Assembly (NCBI GenBank): GCA_910578555.1
Contig: CAJTPS010000009.1
Coordinates: 1-64,000, forward strand
DNA: 64,000 nucleotides
DNA from: an uncultured Lachnospiraceae bacterium
GTDB taxonomy: Bacteria > Bacillota > Clostridia > Lachnospirales > Lachnospiraceae
Direction of reading: 5' to 3'
Shown here: in pieces, positions 26,058-34,518 of the stretch
Numbering within the stretch: position 1 is the stretch's first letter
Layout: every line of letters starts with the position of its first letter
Position numbers and translations under genes: made by a program
The notes under the pieces: generated by a model
The model's database searches: none
The model's input: only the letters and a program-made list of their open reading frames with translations
Told to the model about the DNA's origin: nothing

Positions 26058-27410
26058 ATGTTCAAGAAATATAAAGACGCAGACTTTTTATCCGGAGATA
26101 TTTTTATGCCGATGATACGGTTTGCGATTCCGATGTTTTTCTCTACCTTATTTCAACAGTTGTATAATACGATCGACACGCTGATCGTCGGGCGTACTTT
26201 AGGAGAAACGGCGCTCGCGGCAATCGGTGCGGCATCGCCGATCTATGATCTGCTGATCGGGTTCGCACTGGGGTTCGGCAGCGGGCTTGCCATTGTGGCG
26301 GCGCGCTGTTTCGGCTCCCGTGACGGGAAACTGTTGAAGGATTCCGCCGCGGCCTCCGTGCTGATCGGTGCGGTTGTGGTGGCGATGATTACTTTGATGT
26401 CGCAGGTGATTCTGCGGCCGTTGCTGCTGCTTTTGCATACACCGCCGGAGATCATGGAGGAGGCATACGAATATATTCTCATTATCACGCGGTTTACGGT
26501 GGTGATGTTTGCCTATAATCTCTGCGCCGGACTGCTGCGGGCGATCGGCAACAGTCTTATGCCGCTTGTCTTTCTGATCTTGTCATCCGTATCCAACATT
26601 GTGCTGGACTATGTATTTATCGTGAATCTGGACAGAGGACTTGGCGGTGCCGCGGAGGCGACAGTGATCGCGCAGGCCGTTTCTGTGCTGCTGTGTCTGG
26701 CGTATATTGCGAAATCGGTTCCGGCGCTGATACCTCGAAAGGAGAATTTCAAGTTTGATATGCCCTTGTATCAGGAAATGACGGCGCAGGGACTGTCGTC
26801 GGCTTTCATGATGTGCTTTGTTTCCACCGGCAGCGTGATCCTGCAATCGGGCATTAACGGACTGGGATATCTTACCATTGCCGCGCATACGGCGGCGCGG
26901 AAACTGTATTCTTTCTGCATGATGCCGTTTATGGCGATGTCGCAGACTGTCAATACCTTTGTGTCCCAGAACTACGGGGCCGGGCAGCCTGAGCGCATCC
27001 GTAAGGGCATGAAATATTCTTACCGGTATGCTGCTGTTGTGACGATCATGATCACGGTGATTCTCTGGCTGTCTGCGCCGGCTATGATCCGGTGGATCTC
27101 CGGTTCCGACGAGGCGGAGCTTCTGCGTAACGGCACGTGGTATCTGCGGGTGGTGGCGCCTTTCTATTTTGTACTCGGGATACTGAATAATACAAGAAGA
27201 GCGCTGCAGGCGATTGGACAGAAGATACTGCCTGTGCTGTCCAGCGTGATCGAACTGGTCGGTAAAATACTGTTCACGGCTTTTTTTATTCCAAGAATGC
27301 ATTATACGGCTGTCATCATATGCGAGCCCGTGATCTGGTGCTTTATGGTGGCGGAACTGCTGGTGGTGTTCTGGCGGGACCCGTTTATCAGGGGCGGGAA
27401 AGCTGCGTGA
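26058..27410 (+). CDS. MATE-family efflux transporter
   Basis: A 450-residue protein with twelve helices and the twofold repeat of multidrug and toxin extrusion proteins. The first helix region reads FAIPMFFSTLFQQLYNTIDT, followed by LIVGRTLGETALAAIGAASP; the second half contains FVSQNYGAGQPERIRKGMKY, the usual landmark. These are H+ or Na+ antiporters for cationic drugs or metabolites. GAACGGAGAG precedes the ATG. It lies close behind thiT with no clear terminator, so it may be partly under TPP riboswitch control. Confidence 0.92.
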   Translation: MFKKYKDADFLSGDIFMPMIRFAIPMFFSTLFQQLYNTIDTLIVGRTLGETALAAIGAASPIYDLLIGFALGFGSGLAIVAARCFGSRDGKLLKDSAAASVLIGAVVVAMITLMSQVILRPLLLLLHTPPEIMEEAYEYILIITRFTVVMFAYNLCAGLLRAIGNSLMPLVFLILSSVSNIVLDYVFIVNLDRGLGGAAEATVIAQAVSVLLCLAYIAKSVPALIPRKENFKFDMPLYQEMTAQGLSSAFMMCFVSTGSVILQSGINGLGYLTIAAHTAARKLYSFCMMPFMAMSQTVNTFVSQNYGAGQPERIRKGMKYSYRYAAVVTIMITVILWLSAPAMIRWISGSDEAELLRNGTWYLRVVAPFYFVLGILNNTRRALQAIGQKILPVLSSVIELVGKILFTAFFIPRMHYTAVIICEPVIWCFMVAELLVVFWRDPFIRGGKAA

Positions 27411-27451
27411 GATGAGATTGGCTGTTTCGTACGGAACGGGTGGAAGGTTTG

Positions 27452-27757
27452 ATGGAGAATTTCAGAACAAGGTATTATCCTGAATGGGAGACAGTTAAAC
27501 TAATATGCGACACCTGGATGCTCATGCCTGAACGGAAGGAAATGCTAGGGAAAGAATCAAATATAATTGCGTTTCAGAACCTGTTTGAGATTGATACTGT
27601 CGATTATGAGGCAACATGGTACATGGGATGGATTTTTCCCGGTATTGAAAAGGTTGATGCACGGCTGCCTGAAAGAACAACTCTTCAGCGTAAAATGAAA
27701 AAATACTTGCTGGACGGGAAGAAGTTTGGAATTGCAAAAGGACATATAAATATGTGA
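27452..27757 (+). CDS. Small hypothetical protein
   Basis: About 101 residues, rich in charged and aromatic residues, with no membrane segment: KLICDTWMLMPERKEMLGKE near residue 15 and LPERTTLQRKMKKYLLDGKK near 75. I recognise no family. A ribosome-like GGTGGAAGG lies just before the ATG; a GTG start at 27440 is also possible. Codon use is somewhat AT-rich. The even spread of amino acids and reasonable ribosome site make it a plausible gene. Confidence 0.45.
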   Translation: MENFRTRYYPEWETVKLICDTWMLMPERKEMLGKESNIIAFQNLFEIDTVDYEATWYMGWIFPGIEKVDARLPERTTLQRKMKKYLLDGKKFGIAKGHINM

Positions 27758-27767
27758 CAGTTCAACC

Positions 27768-27796
27768 TTACACAATTTTGTCTCTTATGCTATACT
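27768..27796 (+). promoter_or_regulatory. Promoter of the SNF symporter gene
   Basis: TTACAC (27768-27773) and TATACT (27791-27796) are exactly 17 bases apart, a good sigma-A promoter 37 bases before the start codon. Confidence 0.65.
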
Positions 27797-27833
27797 TAGA
27801 CTGTTTATAATTATGGATACGGAGGGACGAGAA

Positions 27834-29192
27834 GTGGAAAGAGAAAAATTGGGATCGCGGATGGGCTTTATCTTGCTATCCGCAGGATGTGCGATCGGAA
27901 TCGGAAACGTGTGGAGGTTTCCTTATATTACGGGACTGTATGGGGGAGGCGTATTCGTGCTCTTCTATCTGTTCTTTCTGGTTGCCACGGGCATACCGGT
28001 GATGACGATGGAGTTCGCGGTCGGGCGTGCCAGCAGGAAAAGTATTATCAAGAGCTATACGGAACTGGAGAAACCGGGTCAGAAGTGGCATTGGCATGGG
28101 TATCTGGGCATGGCAGGCAACTACCTGCTGATGATGTTCTACACCACCGTAGCGGGCTGGATGCTGTATTATTTCTATCAAATGCTGACAGGTAAATTTA
28201 CCGGTAAGGATTCCGCGCAGGTAGGCGGCATGTTTCAGGAAATGCTGGACAGTCCTGCGGTGCTTATGACGGTAATGATCATCATTGTTGCGGCAGGCAT
28301 ACTGATCTGTTCTATGGGATTACAAAAAGGTGTGGAGCGGATTACGAAGGTCATGATGAGTCTGCTGCTGATCATTATCGTTGTTCTGGCGGTGCACAGC
28401 CTGACGCTGGAGGGAGGCATGGAGGGGTTAAAATTCTATCTGCTTCCTGACTTCGAGAGAATGGCGCAAGTGGGAATCTGGGATACAATAACAGCAGCTA
28501 TGAATCAGGCGTTCTTTACGCTAAGCCTCGGAATCGGTGCTATGGCGATCTTCGGCAGTTATATTGATAAACACCGTACACTGCTCGGAGAGTCGGTAAA
28601 TATAGCGATTCTGGACACTTTTGTGGCGATTGTGTCAGGGCTTATTATTTTTCCGAGTTGTTTCGCTTTCGGAATCAATCCGGACATGGGACCGAGTCTG
28701 ATTTTTATCACGCTGCCGAATGTATTTAACAGTATGCCGGGCGGACGTGTCTGGGGAACATTATTCTTTGTATTTATGACTTTTGCGGCATTTTCGACGA
28801 TTCTGGCGGTATTTGAAAATATTATTTCCTGCTGTATGGATCTGTTTCACTGGAGCCGGAAGAAAGCCTGTCTGTTTAATCTGGCTGCGCTGATCCTGCT
28901 GTCTACGCCGTGTGCCCTCGGATACAATGTGTGGTCCGCATTTCAACCGCTGGGAGAAGGAAGTACGGTGCTGGATTTAGAGGACTTTGCAGTCAGTAAT
29001 GTGATTCTGCCGATCGGATCGCTCTGTTATCTGCTGTTCTGCGTGACGCGGTTCGGCTGGGGCTTTGACAAGTATCGGGAGGAAGCCAATATCGGTGAAG
29101 GAATGAAGATTCCGAAGGGAATCAGGATCTATGTGACATATATTCTGCCGATTCTGCTGATATTCTTAATCATAAAAGGGCTGATCCGGTAA
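27834..29192 (+). CDS. Sodium-dependent symporter, SNF (neurotransmitter/amino acid) family
   Basis: A 452-residue transporter with about eleven to twelve helices and the LeuT fold. The diagnostic first helix is complete: LSAGCAIGIGNVWRFPYITG, where the unwound GNVWRFPY forms the Na+ and substrate site. Helix 6 contains NQAFFTLSLGIGAMAIFGSY. Bacterial members take up amino acids or related compounds with Na+. The GTG at 27834 is preferred to ATG 27813 because GGAGGG lies seven bases upstream of it. Confidence 0.9.
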   Translation: MEREKLGSRMGFILLSAGCAIGIGNVWRFPYITGLYGGGVFVLFYLFFLVATGIPVMTMEFAVGRASRKSIIKSYTELEKPGQKWHWHGYLGMAGNYLLMMFYTTVAGWMLYYFYQMLTGKFTGKDSAQVGGMFQEMLDSPAVLMTVMIIIVAAGILICSMGLQKGVERITKVMMSLLLIIIVVLAVHSLTLEGGMEGLKFYLLPDFERMAQVGIWDTITAAMNQAFFTLSLGIGAMAIFGSYIDKHRTLLGESVNIAILDTFVAIVSGLIIFPSCFAFGINPDMGPSLIFITLPNVFNSMPGGRVWGTLFFVFMTFAAFSTILAVFENIISCCMDLFHWSRKKACLFNLAALILLSTPCALGYNVWSAFQPLGEGSTVLDLEDFAVSNVILPIGSLCYLLFCVTRFGWGFDKYREEANIGEGMKIPKGIRIYVTYILPILLIFLIIKGLIR

Positions 29193-29246
29193 CCGTGTAC
29201 GGGAAACCGCGGATCAGCGCATGTTACGATTTACATTCACGCCGGA

Positions 29247-29282
29247 TTTCGCATTCTTTGCATGCTGCCTTGCGAAATTTTT
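29247..29282 (+). terminator. Rho-independent terminator of the SNF symporter gene
   Basis: TTTCGCA (29247-29253) pairs with TGCGAAA (29271-29277) around a 17-base loop and is followed by a T-run. It lies 55 bases after the stop. The remaining bases up to 29410 hold only the ribosome site of the next gene. Confidence 0.7.
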
Positions 29283-29410
29283 ACTACAAGGAATGCTTTC
29301 GATATGGTAGAATAAGGATAGAAAACAAGATACGGGGCATACTGCATCTGCTGTCCGGCAGTGCAGGAGTCATTGCGGATACCTTATAACGGATCAGGAG
29401 GGCGAGGCAT

Positions 29411-30046
29411 ATGGAGAATTATGTGATTACGATTGCAAGAGGATTCGGAAGCGGCGGTAAGGCAATAGGCAGTCAGCTTGCGGAGGAACTGGGAATCCCG
29501 TGCTATTCGAAACAGTTAATCGATATGGCATCGGAGTACAGTGGCATCAATAAGCAGTTGTTTGCAGAGGTAGACGAGAAGCTGCGCGGCAGTTATGCCA
29601 TGAAACATCTGATGAAGATTCCTTATACTTATGTGGTAGAACCCAGCGATAAGGAGTTCACATCCGATATCAACCTGTTCAACATTCAGTCGGAAATCAT
29701 ACGGGAACTGGCGAAGACGGAATCTTTCGTGGTGATCGGCAAGTGTGCGGATTATGTCTTGCGGGACAGACCGAATGTAATCAGCGTCTATGTGGAAGCG
29801 CCGGAGAGCGACTGCATATCGACTGTTATGGATAGAATGCAGGTGTCGGAGAGCAGAGCCAAAGAACTGGTGCATAAGACAGATAAGTATCGGGCGGATT
29901 ATTATAAGTATTATACACGAGGAAAGAACTGGAGAGATCCATTAAATTATGATTTAACGTTTAACAGCTCTAAAACCGGCTGGGATAATTGCGTGAAGCT
30001 GATCAAAGAGTATGTGAAGATGAAACAAAATGAGCATGGCGAATGA
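29411..30046 (+). CDS. Cytidylate-kinase-like family protein
   Basis: A 211-residue P-loop kinase-like protein (AAA_26/cytidylate kinase 2 family). The N-terminus YVITIARGFGSGGKAIGSQL has the degenerate phosphate-binding loop of this family (GFGSGG instead of GxxxxGK[ST]), followed by AEELGIPCYSKQLIDMASEY. A middle segment (VVIGKCADYVLRDRPNVISV) and an Arg-rich tail with DYYKYYTRGKNWRDPLNYDL are also typical. It is widespread in gut Firmicutes with unknown substrate; true CMP kinase activity is not implied. AGGAGGG precedes the ATG. It stands alone. Confidence 0.85.
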   Translation: MENYVITIARGFGSGGKAIGSQLAEELGIPCYSKQLIDMASEYSGINKQLFAEVDEKLRGSYAMKHLMKIPYTYVVEPSDKEFTSDINLFNIQSEIIRELAKTESFVVIGKCADYVLRDRPNVISVYVEAPESDCISTVMDRMQVSESRAKELVHKTDKYRADYYKYYTRGKNWRDPLNYDLTFNSSKTGWDNCVKLIKEYVKMKQNEHGE

Positions 30047-30127
30047 TCGTAGTGTGAGGAACACAAAACGATCTGCAGGCATGGCACGAGAGACAAAATC
30101 CCTTGGAATTTATATTTCAAGGGATTT
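30045..30127 (+). other. Two hairpins after the kinase-like gene
   Basis: GATCGT (30045-30050) pairs with ACGATC (30068-30073) with an inner TGTG/CACA step; the first arm touches the stop codon. AAATCCCTTG (30096-30105) then pairs perfectly with CAAGGGATTT (30118-30127). The second may terminate transcription, although only a short T stretch ends it. Confidence 0.55.
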
Positions 30128-30583
30128 GATATCATAAGGAACATATGTGGAAAACGGCTGAAATACGCGAAAAGAAGAACTGTGCAATGGGAATAACACC
30201 AGCAATTAAAGGAAATCCCGGTGATTTGGAAAAAATATATTTTGAGTGTTATATTCGAGGCGGCGGGTGATGGTTTCATTGCGAATCAGTTGCGGCAGGA
30301 GAATGGGGGAGTAAATAGAACGAGTGTTATTATATGGGAGGCAATATTGAACGGAACAAGAGAAATAAGCAAAATGAAAAGAGTAAATCGTGATTTAATA
30401 AAGTGTGTACAGGTAAAATATGGAAGATGGAAAAATATCAGCTGATATAAAAACGGACGGTTTTTAACAAGCTTTGAGAAGACAGATGCTATAGGACATA
30501 GAAAACATATAATAAATCCGAACAGACGGACAGTTTATTTTACATTTATATATTATAGAAATTATAGAAAGGAATTATCATAC
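30128..30583. other. Gene-poor AT-rich spacer before the NYN gene
   Basis: I see no convincing gene here. A 74-codon frame (30221-30445) lacks a ribosome site and any family resemblance. The last 50 bases are very AT-rich, with a possible -35 TTTACA (30539-30544) and -10-like TTATAG (30562-30567) at 17 bases, which may drive the NYN gene. Confidence 0.4.
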
Positions 30584-31726
30584 ATGGAGGACAAGAGATT
30601 TGCAATACTGATCGACACGGATAATATTTCGGCGAAGTATATCTCTGCGATTATGGACGAGATGACGAAGCACGGGATCGTGACTTACAGAAGAGCATAC
30701 GGCGACTGGACAAGCACCCAGGCGAAGGGATGGAAGAATAAACTGATGGAAAATTCGATCACACCGATGCAGCAGTTTTGTAACACGGTGGGGAAGAATG
30801 CCACGGATTCCACGCTGATCATAGACGCGATGGATATTCTCTATACCGGCAATGTGGACGGGTTCTGTATTGTTTCCAGTGACGGTGATTTCACTCGTCT
30901 CGCGAGCAGACTGCGGGAGTCCGGTATGCTGGTGGTAGGCATGGGTGAGGAGAAGACGCCCCGGTCTTTCCGTACGGCCTGCTCTCAGTTCACGGTGTTA
31001 GAGAATCTGATTGACGAGGACGATCTGCAGGACGAACAGGAGTCTTCGAAGGGAGCGTCGCAGGGAGCAGCCGCGTCGTCCGGCAAGAGCGGCAAGAACA
31101 AAAAGGCAGCGGCGAAAGCAGAGGCGAAGGAATCCACGTCGATCAGCAAGGAAGTCATCGAGAGCGCCATTATCAATATTATTACAGAGAATGAAAACAA
31201 GGATAAAGAAACCGGACTTGGAGAGATTGGCAGCAGACTGCTCAATAAATATCCTGATTTTGACGTGAGAAATTACGGGTATAGCCTGTTATCCCGTTTC
31301 CTGGAAGAGATTCCGAGCCTGAAACTGGTGAAGAATAACACCAGAGTCAACGTGGAGATCAGAGAAAACAGGGAGAGTGAGGAGGAGATCACGGATTATA
31401 TCAGAGCCTCAGTGAAGAAAGCAGGCAGTAAAGGGATGCGCGTGAGTGAACTGAGTAATGTCGTACATGGTAAATACAAGCGTTTTAAGCCGAAGAACTA
31501 CGGTTATTCACAGTTTACCAAGTTCCTGCAGGCGATACCGGAACTGGAACTCTATGGGGATATCAATGCGCGAAAGGTAAGAATTTCTGAGAAAAAGAAA
31601 AGTACAGTGGAGAAGCAGGAGGATGCGGCGGAGAGACCGGAAAGCGCCGTGGAAAAACAGGAAGATATGTGCGGAGAGGGCGACAGAGATTGGAAGTACG
31701 AAACAGGAAACACAATATACTTGTGA
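30584..31726 (+). CDS. NYN-domain protein with two OST-HTH/LOTUS domains
   Basis: A 380-residue protein. Residues 4-145 are a NYN (PIN-like, LabA/DUF88) domain with the acidic residues expected of a metal-dependent RNase: AILIDTDNISAKY at the start, DSTLIIDAMDILY in the middle and VSSDGDFTRLASRLRESGM later. A charged Ala/Lys-rich linker follows (about 148-185). Two OST-HTH/LOTUS-like modules come next (about 190-260 and 265-335), each with a DVRNYGYS or KPKNYGYSQF motif, and then a Glu-rich tail. Such proteins are inferred to bind and cut RNA. GAAAGGAATTATC precedes the ATG. Its end overlaps the response regulator by 58 bases. Confidence 0.85.
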   Translation: MEDKRFAILIDTDNISAKYISAIMDEMTKHGIVTYRRAYGDWTSTQAKGWKNKLMENSITPMQQFCNTVGKNATDSTLIIDAMDILYTGNVDGFCIVSSDGDFTRLASRLRESGMLVVGMGEEKTPRSFRTACSQFTVLENLIDEDDLQDEQESSKGASQGAAASSGKSGKNKKAAAKAEAKESTSISKEVIESAIINIITENENKDKETGLGEIGSRLLNKYPDFDVRNYGYSLLSRFLEEIPSLKLVKNNTRVNVEIRENRESEEEITDYIRASVKKAGSKGMRVSELSNVVHGKYKRFKPKNYGYSQFTKFLQAIPELELYGDINARKVRISEKKKSTVEKQEDAAERPESAVEKQEDMCGEGDRDWKYETGNTIYL

Positions 31727-32574
31727 TAGATGATGACACGGATATCGGTAATATGCTCGAAGAACTGCTGACGCGAGAGGGTTACGGCGTTATGCGCGCT
31801 TATTCCGGGACAGAGGCGGTTCTGCTGATAGAGAGTATCAGACGGCACGACGGTGACCTGCAGTGGACGGTAACACAGCGGCTGCCGGCAACAGACAGCC
31901 GGGTGGAGGGGCAGCATTTTGCGGCGGCAGACAGCGGGACGGCAGACGCGGCGCTGCCGGATCTGATTCTGCTGGATCTGATGCTGCCCGGCATAACGGG
32001 AGAAGAACTGCTTGCGAAGCTGTCGGGGATACCGGTGATCGTAGTCAGCGCCAAAGCCGGGATAGACGATAAAGTGCAGCTTCTCATGGACGGCGCCGCG
32101 GACTATATTACGAAGCCTTTCGAGGGCAGGGAACTTCTTGCGCGGATCGCGGTGCAGCTCCGGGATAATAAAAATAACGATTATTATCGCACAAACGAAA
32201 AACCGGCGGGACTGCAGGAAAGAGGAAAACAGGACGGTAGAAGAAGCAGCAATGACGTATGCTTTGCAGAGGACATACTGCAGTACGGGGATATCCGGCT
32301 GTCACTGACCATGCACACTGTTACGATCGGTGAACAGACCGTCCGGCTGACGAAGACGGAATACGCCATTTTAAAGACACTGATGTTAAATCCGACGCAG
32401 GTCATCACCAAGTCGGCGCTTTTAGAGCGGATCAGCATGGACACGCCCGACTGCATGGAGAGTTCGCTGAAGGTACATGTCAGCAATCTGCGCAAAAAGC
32501 TGCGGGAAGCAGGAGACAGCGAAGGGGAATATATAGAGGCTGTCTGGGGCATCGGGTTTAAGATGAAATCTTAA
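31669..32574 (+). CDS. OmpR-family response regulator with an insertion in the receiver domain
   Basis: About 301 residues. The receiver starts HNILVIDDDTDIGNMLEELL and carries the phospho-acceptor Asp in LILLDLMLPGITGEE, then the Lys in DYITKPFEG. The C-terminus (about 205-300) is an OmpR winged helix (VRLTKTEYAILKTLMLNPTQ, then an SLKVHVSNLRKKL segment). Between helix 2 and strand 3 there are about 35 extra residues (near 48-82) rich in Ala, Asp and Gly, not normal for this fold. The start is uncertain: GTG 31669 overlaps the NYN gene, and TTG 31690 has GGAGAGGG ten bases upstream. It is the regulator for the ABC genes and kinase downstream. Confidence 0.85.
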   Translation: MRRGRQRLEVRNRKHNILVIDDDTDIGNMLEELLTREGYGVMRAYSGTEAVLLIESIRRHDGDLQWTVTQRLPATDSRVEGQHFAAADSGTADAALPDLILLDLMLPGITGEELLAKLSGIPVIVVSAKAGIDDKVQLLMDGAADYITKPFEGRELLARIAVQLRDNKNNDYYRTNEKPAGLQERGKQDGRRSSNDVCFAEDILQYGDIRLSLTMHTVTIGEQTVRLTKTEYAILKTLMLNPTQVITKSALLERISMDTPDCMESSLKVHVSNLRKKLREAGDSEGEYIEAVWGIGFKMKS

Positions 32575-32599
32575 CGTTTTTCTTAACCGTTTTCTTAAC
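32570..32599 (+). promoter_or_regulatory. Three tandem CTTAAC repeats, likely response-regulator sites
   Basis: CTTAAC occurs at 32570, 32582 and 32594, exactly 12 bases apart, separated by T-rich spacers. The array begins in the regulator's stop region and lies about 95 bases before the ABC genes. Direct repeats about one helical turn apart are the usual target of OmpR-family regulators. A -10-like TATGCT lies just after at about 32610. Confidence 0.6.
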
Positions 32600-32693
32600 T
32601 TTTCCCTGCTATGCTTATGAAAACGGCATGGTTCACGCTCCGGGGAGTACAGGGCGGCGGGACTGTGCAATCAGAAAAGCAGGAGGAAAAGTT

Positions 32694-33608
32694 ATGGAAT
32701 ATTGTCTGACGACGAAGGCGCTGTGTAAGCGGTATAAGCACGATATGGCGCTGGATCATCTGTCCATGCACGTCCCCAGAGGCTCGATATACGGTTTTGT
32801 AGGGAAAAACGGTGCGGGAAAGACGACTTTGATTCGACTGATCTGCGGATTGCAGAAGCAGACTTCGGGGGAATATACGCTGTACGGAGTCAGGGATACG
32901 GATAAGGCGATTGGGAAAGTACGGCGGAGAATGGGCGCGATCGTGGAGGTGCCCGCCATATATCCGGACATGACGGCGGTGGAGAACCTGAAAATACAGT
33001 ACCGGATGTTAGGGCTGCCGTCTTATGAGGGGATCGGTGAACTGCTGGAACTGGTCGGTCTTGCAGACACAGGGAAGAAGAAGGCGAAACACTTTTCTCT
33101 GGGAATGCGGCAGAGGCTTGGCATCGCCGTTGCACTGGCGGGCAGCCCGGATTTCCTGATCCTGGATGAACCGATCAACGGGCTGGACCCGCAGGGGATC
33201 ATAGAGATCAGGGAACTGATTCTGAAGCTGAACAGGGAGCGCCAGATCACGATACTGATTTCCAGCCATATTCTGGACGAACTTTCCAGACTGGCAACGC
33301 ACTATGGCTTTATTGACAAGGGGCGTATCGTTCGGGAAATCAGCGCGCAGGAGCTGGAGGCGGCGTGCAGGAAATGTGTCCGCATCGAAGTGGATCGTGC
33401 GGGGGTGCTTGCCCGTGTGCTGCACGAGAGAAAGCTTGCATACCAGATGCTCTCGGAGACGGAGGCGGAGATCTACGCAGATATGAGCGTGACGGAACTG
33501 GTGTTAATGCTGGCGCAGGAACACTGTGAAGTGCTTTCTTACAGGGAGCAGGATGAGAGTCTGGAAAGCTATTATGTCAAGCTGGTGGGAGGTGCGGTAT
33601 ATGAATAG
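32694..33608 (+). CDS. BcrA-like ABC transporter ATP-binding protein
   Basis: A 304-residue ATPase. Walker A is GKNGAGKTT near residue 39, the signature is FSLGMRQRLGIA near 133, Walker B is FLILDEPINGLDP near 153, and the H-loop is SSHILDELS. The opening (LCKRYKHDMALDHLSMHVPR, then GSIYGFVGKNGAGK) and the DEPINGLDP Walker B match the BcrA/lantibiotic-immunity class that protects against bacitracin or lantibiotics. The ATG at 32694 follows AGGAGG. It overlaps the permease gene by eight bases and is enclosed by its own response regulator and kinase. Confidence 0.88.
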   Translation: MEYCLTTKALCKRYKHDMALDHLSMHVPRGSIYGFVGKNGAGKTTLIRLICGLQKQTSGEYTLYGVRDTDKAIGKVRRRMGAIVEVPAIYPDMTAVENLKIQYRMLGLPSYEGIGELLELVGLADTGKKKAKHFSLGMRQRLGIAVALAGSPDFLILDEPINGLDPQGIIEIRELILKLNRERQITILISSHILDELSRLATHYGFIDKGRIVREISAQELEAACRKCVRIEVDRAGVLARVLHERKLAYQMLSETEAEIYADMSVTELVLMLAQEHCEVLSYREQDESLESYYVKLVGGAVYE

Positions 33609-34446
33609 ATTACTTTCCGCCAATTTTGCGAGACTGTGGAGGAGTAAAATTTTCTACGGATCAGCACTTTTTATGATCGGCTACAGTATTTTCTTCTACA
33701 GGGACGTGTACATTACGATTTATGTGAAGCATAAGGCATACACGAACTGGAATCTTGGCCTTTTCGGCGGGCTTTTGCCGATTGGTATCGTATTGGCGAT
33801 TTTTGTTTCCTTTTACATCGGAACAGAGTATGCCGGCGGTACCATCAGAAATAAGATAGCCGCAGGACATTCGCGGTTTCATATCTATGTGGCGAATCTG
33901 CTGGTGTGCTATGCGGCGGCGGTCATCATGATGGCGGTTTACTGCACAATGTCTATGGTAACGGGTATTATTCTGGTTGGCAGAGAGACGATAAGCGGGA
34001 TCTGGAAGCCCGGCTGGGGCGTTGTCATGTCACTGTTTATTCTGATAGCGTATACGGCGATTCTGGTGTTTGTCGTCATGGTGGATATGAATACGGCACG
34101 GACGGGAATCGTCAGCATGGTACTCGCCATGCTGATTCTGGCAGCAGGAATCGTGGTTGTGCAATATCTTGAGATGCCGGAATATGCGGTGCGTCTCGAG
34201 GAGGTGCAGGATGCGTCCGGAGAGATGGTAACCGTAGAGACAATCGTTTATAATTCGAGATATCTGTCCGGAGAAAAGCGGGAACTGTATGAGCGGGCGA
34301 AATTGATCCTGCCTTCCTGTCAGGTGATGGAGGTCATGAACAGAGATGTGGAATACTCTGTGAAACAGCCGGCCGGTATGGCGGGAATAGCGCTTGTCTT
34401 TACCGCTGCGGGGATTTGGATATTCAAGGAAAAAGATATCAGGTAA
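33601..34446 (+). CDS. ABC-2 type permease (BcrB-like)
   Basis: A 281-residue membrane protein with about six helices. It opens MNRLLSANFARLWRSKIFYG, with the FYIGTEYAGGTIRNKIAAGH motif near residue 75 that is typical of ABC-2 permeases partnering BcrA-like ATPases. The start at 33601 follows GGGAGGTG and overlaps the ATPase gene. Together they probably export or expel a peptide antibiotic from the membrane. The kinase gene follows after 72 bases. Confidence 0.82.
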   Translation: MNRLLSANFARLWRSKIFYGSALFMIGYSIFFYRDVYITIYVKHKAYTNWNLGLFGGLLPIGIVLAIFVSFYIGTEYAGGTIRNKIAAGHSRFHIYVANLLVCYAAAVIMMAVYCTMSMVTGIILVGRETISGIWKPGWGVVMSLFILIAYTAILVFVVMVDMNTARTGIVSMVLAMLILAAGIVVVQYLEMPEYAVRLEEVQDASGEMVTVETIVYNSRYLSGEKRELYERAKLILPSCQVMEVMNRDVEYSVKQPAGMAGIALVFTAAGIWIFKEKDIR

Positions 34447-34518
34447 CGTTTTGAGAAAACGAGTGCTACTAATATAAACAGGCGTGCTGGTTTAAAAATA
34501 TAAGGAGGAGGCAGGAAA

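Noticed and set aside
30221..30445. 74-codon frame after the kinase-like gene
   Set aside because: No ribosome site, no family resemblance, and overlapped by frames on the other strand; kept only as a spacer.
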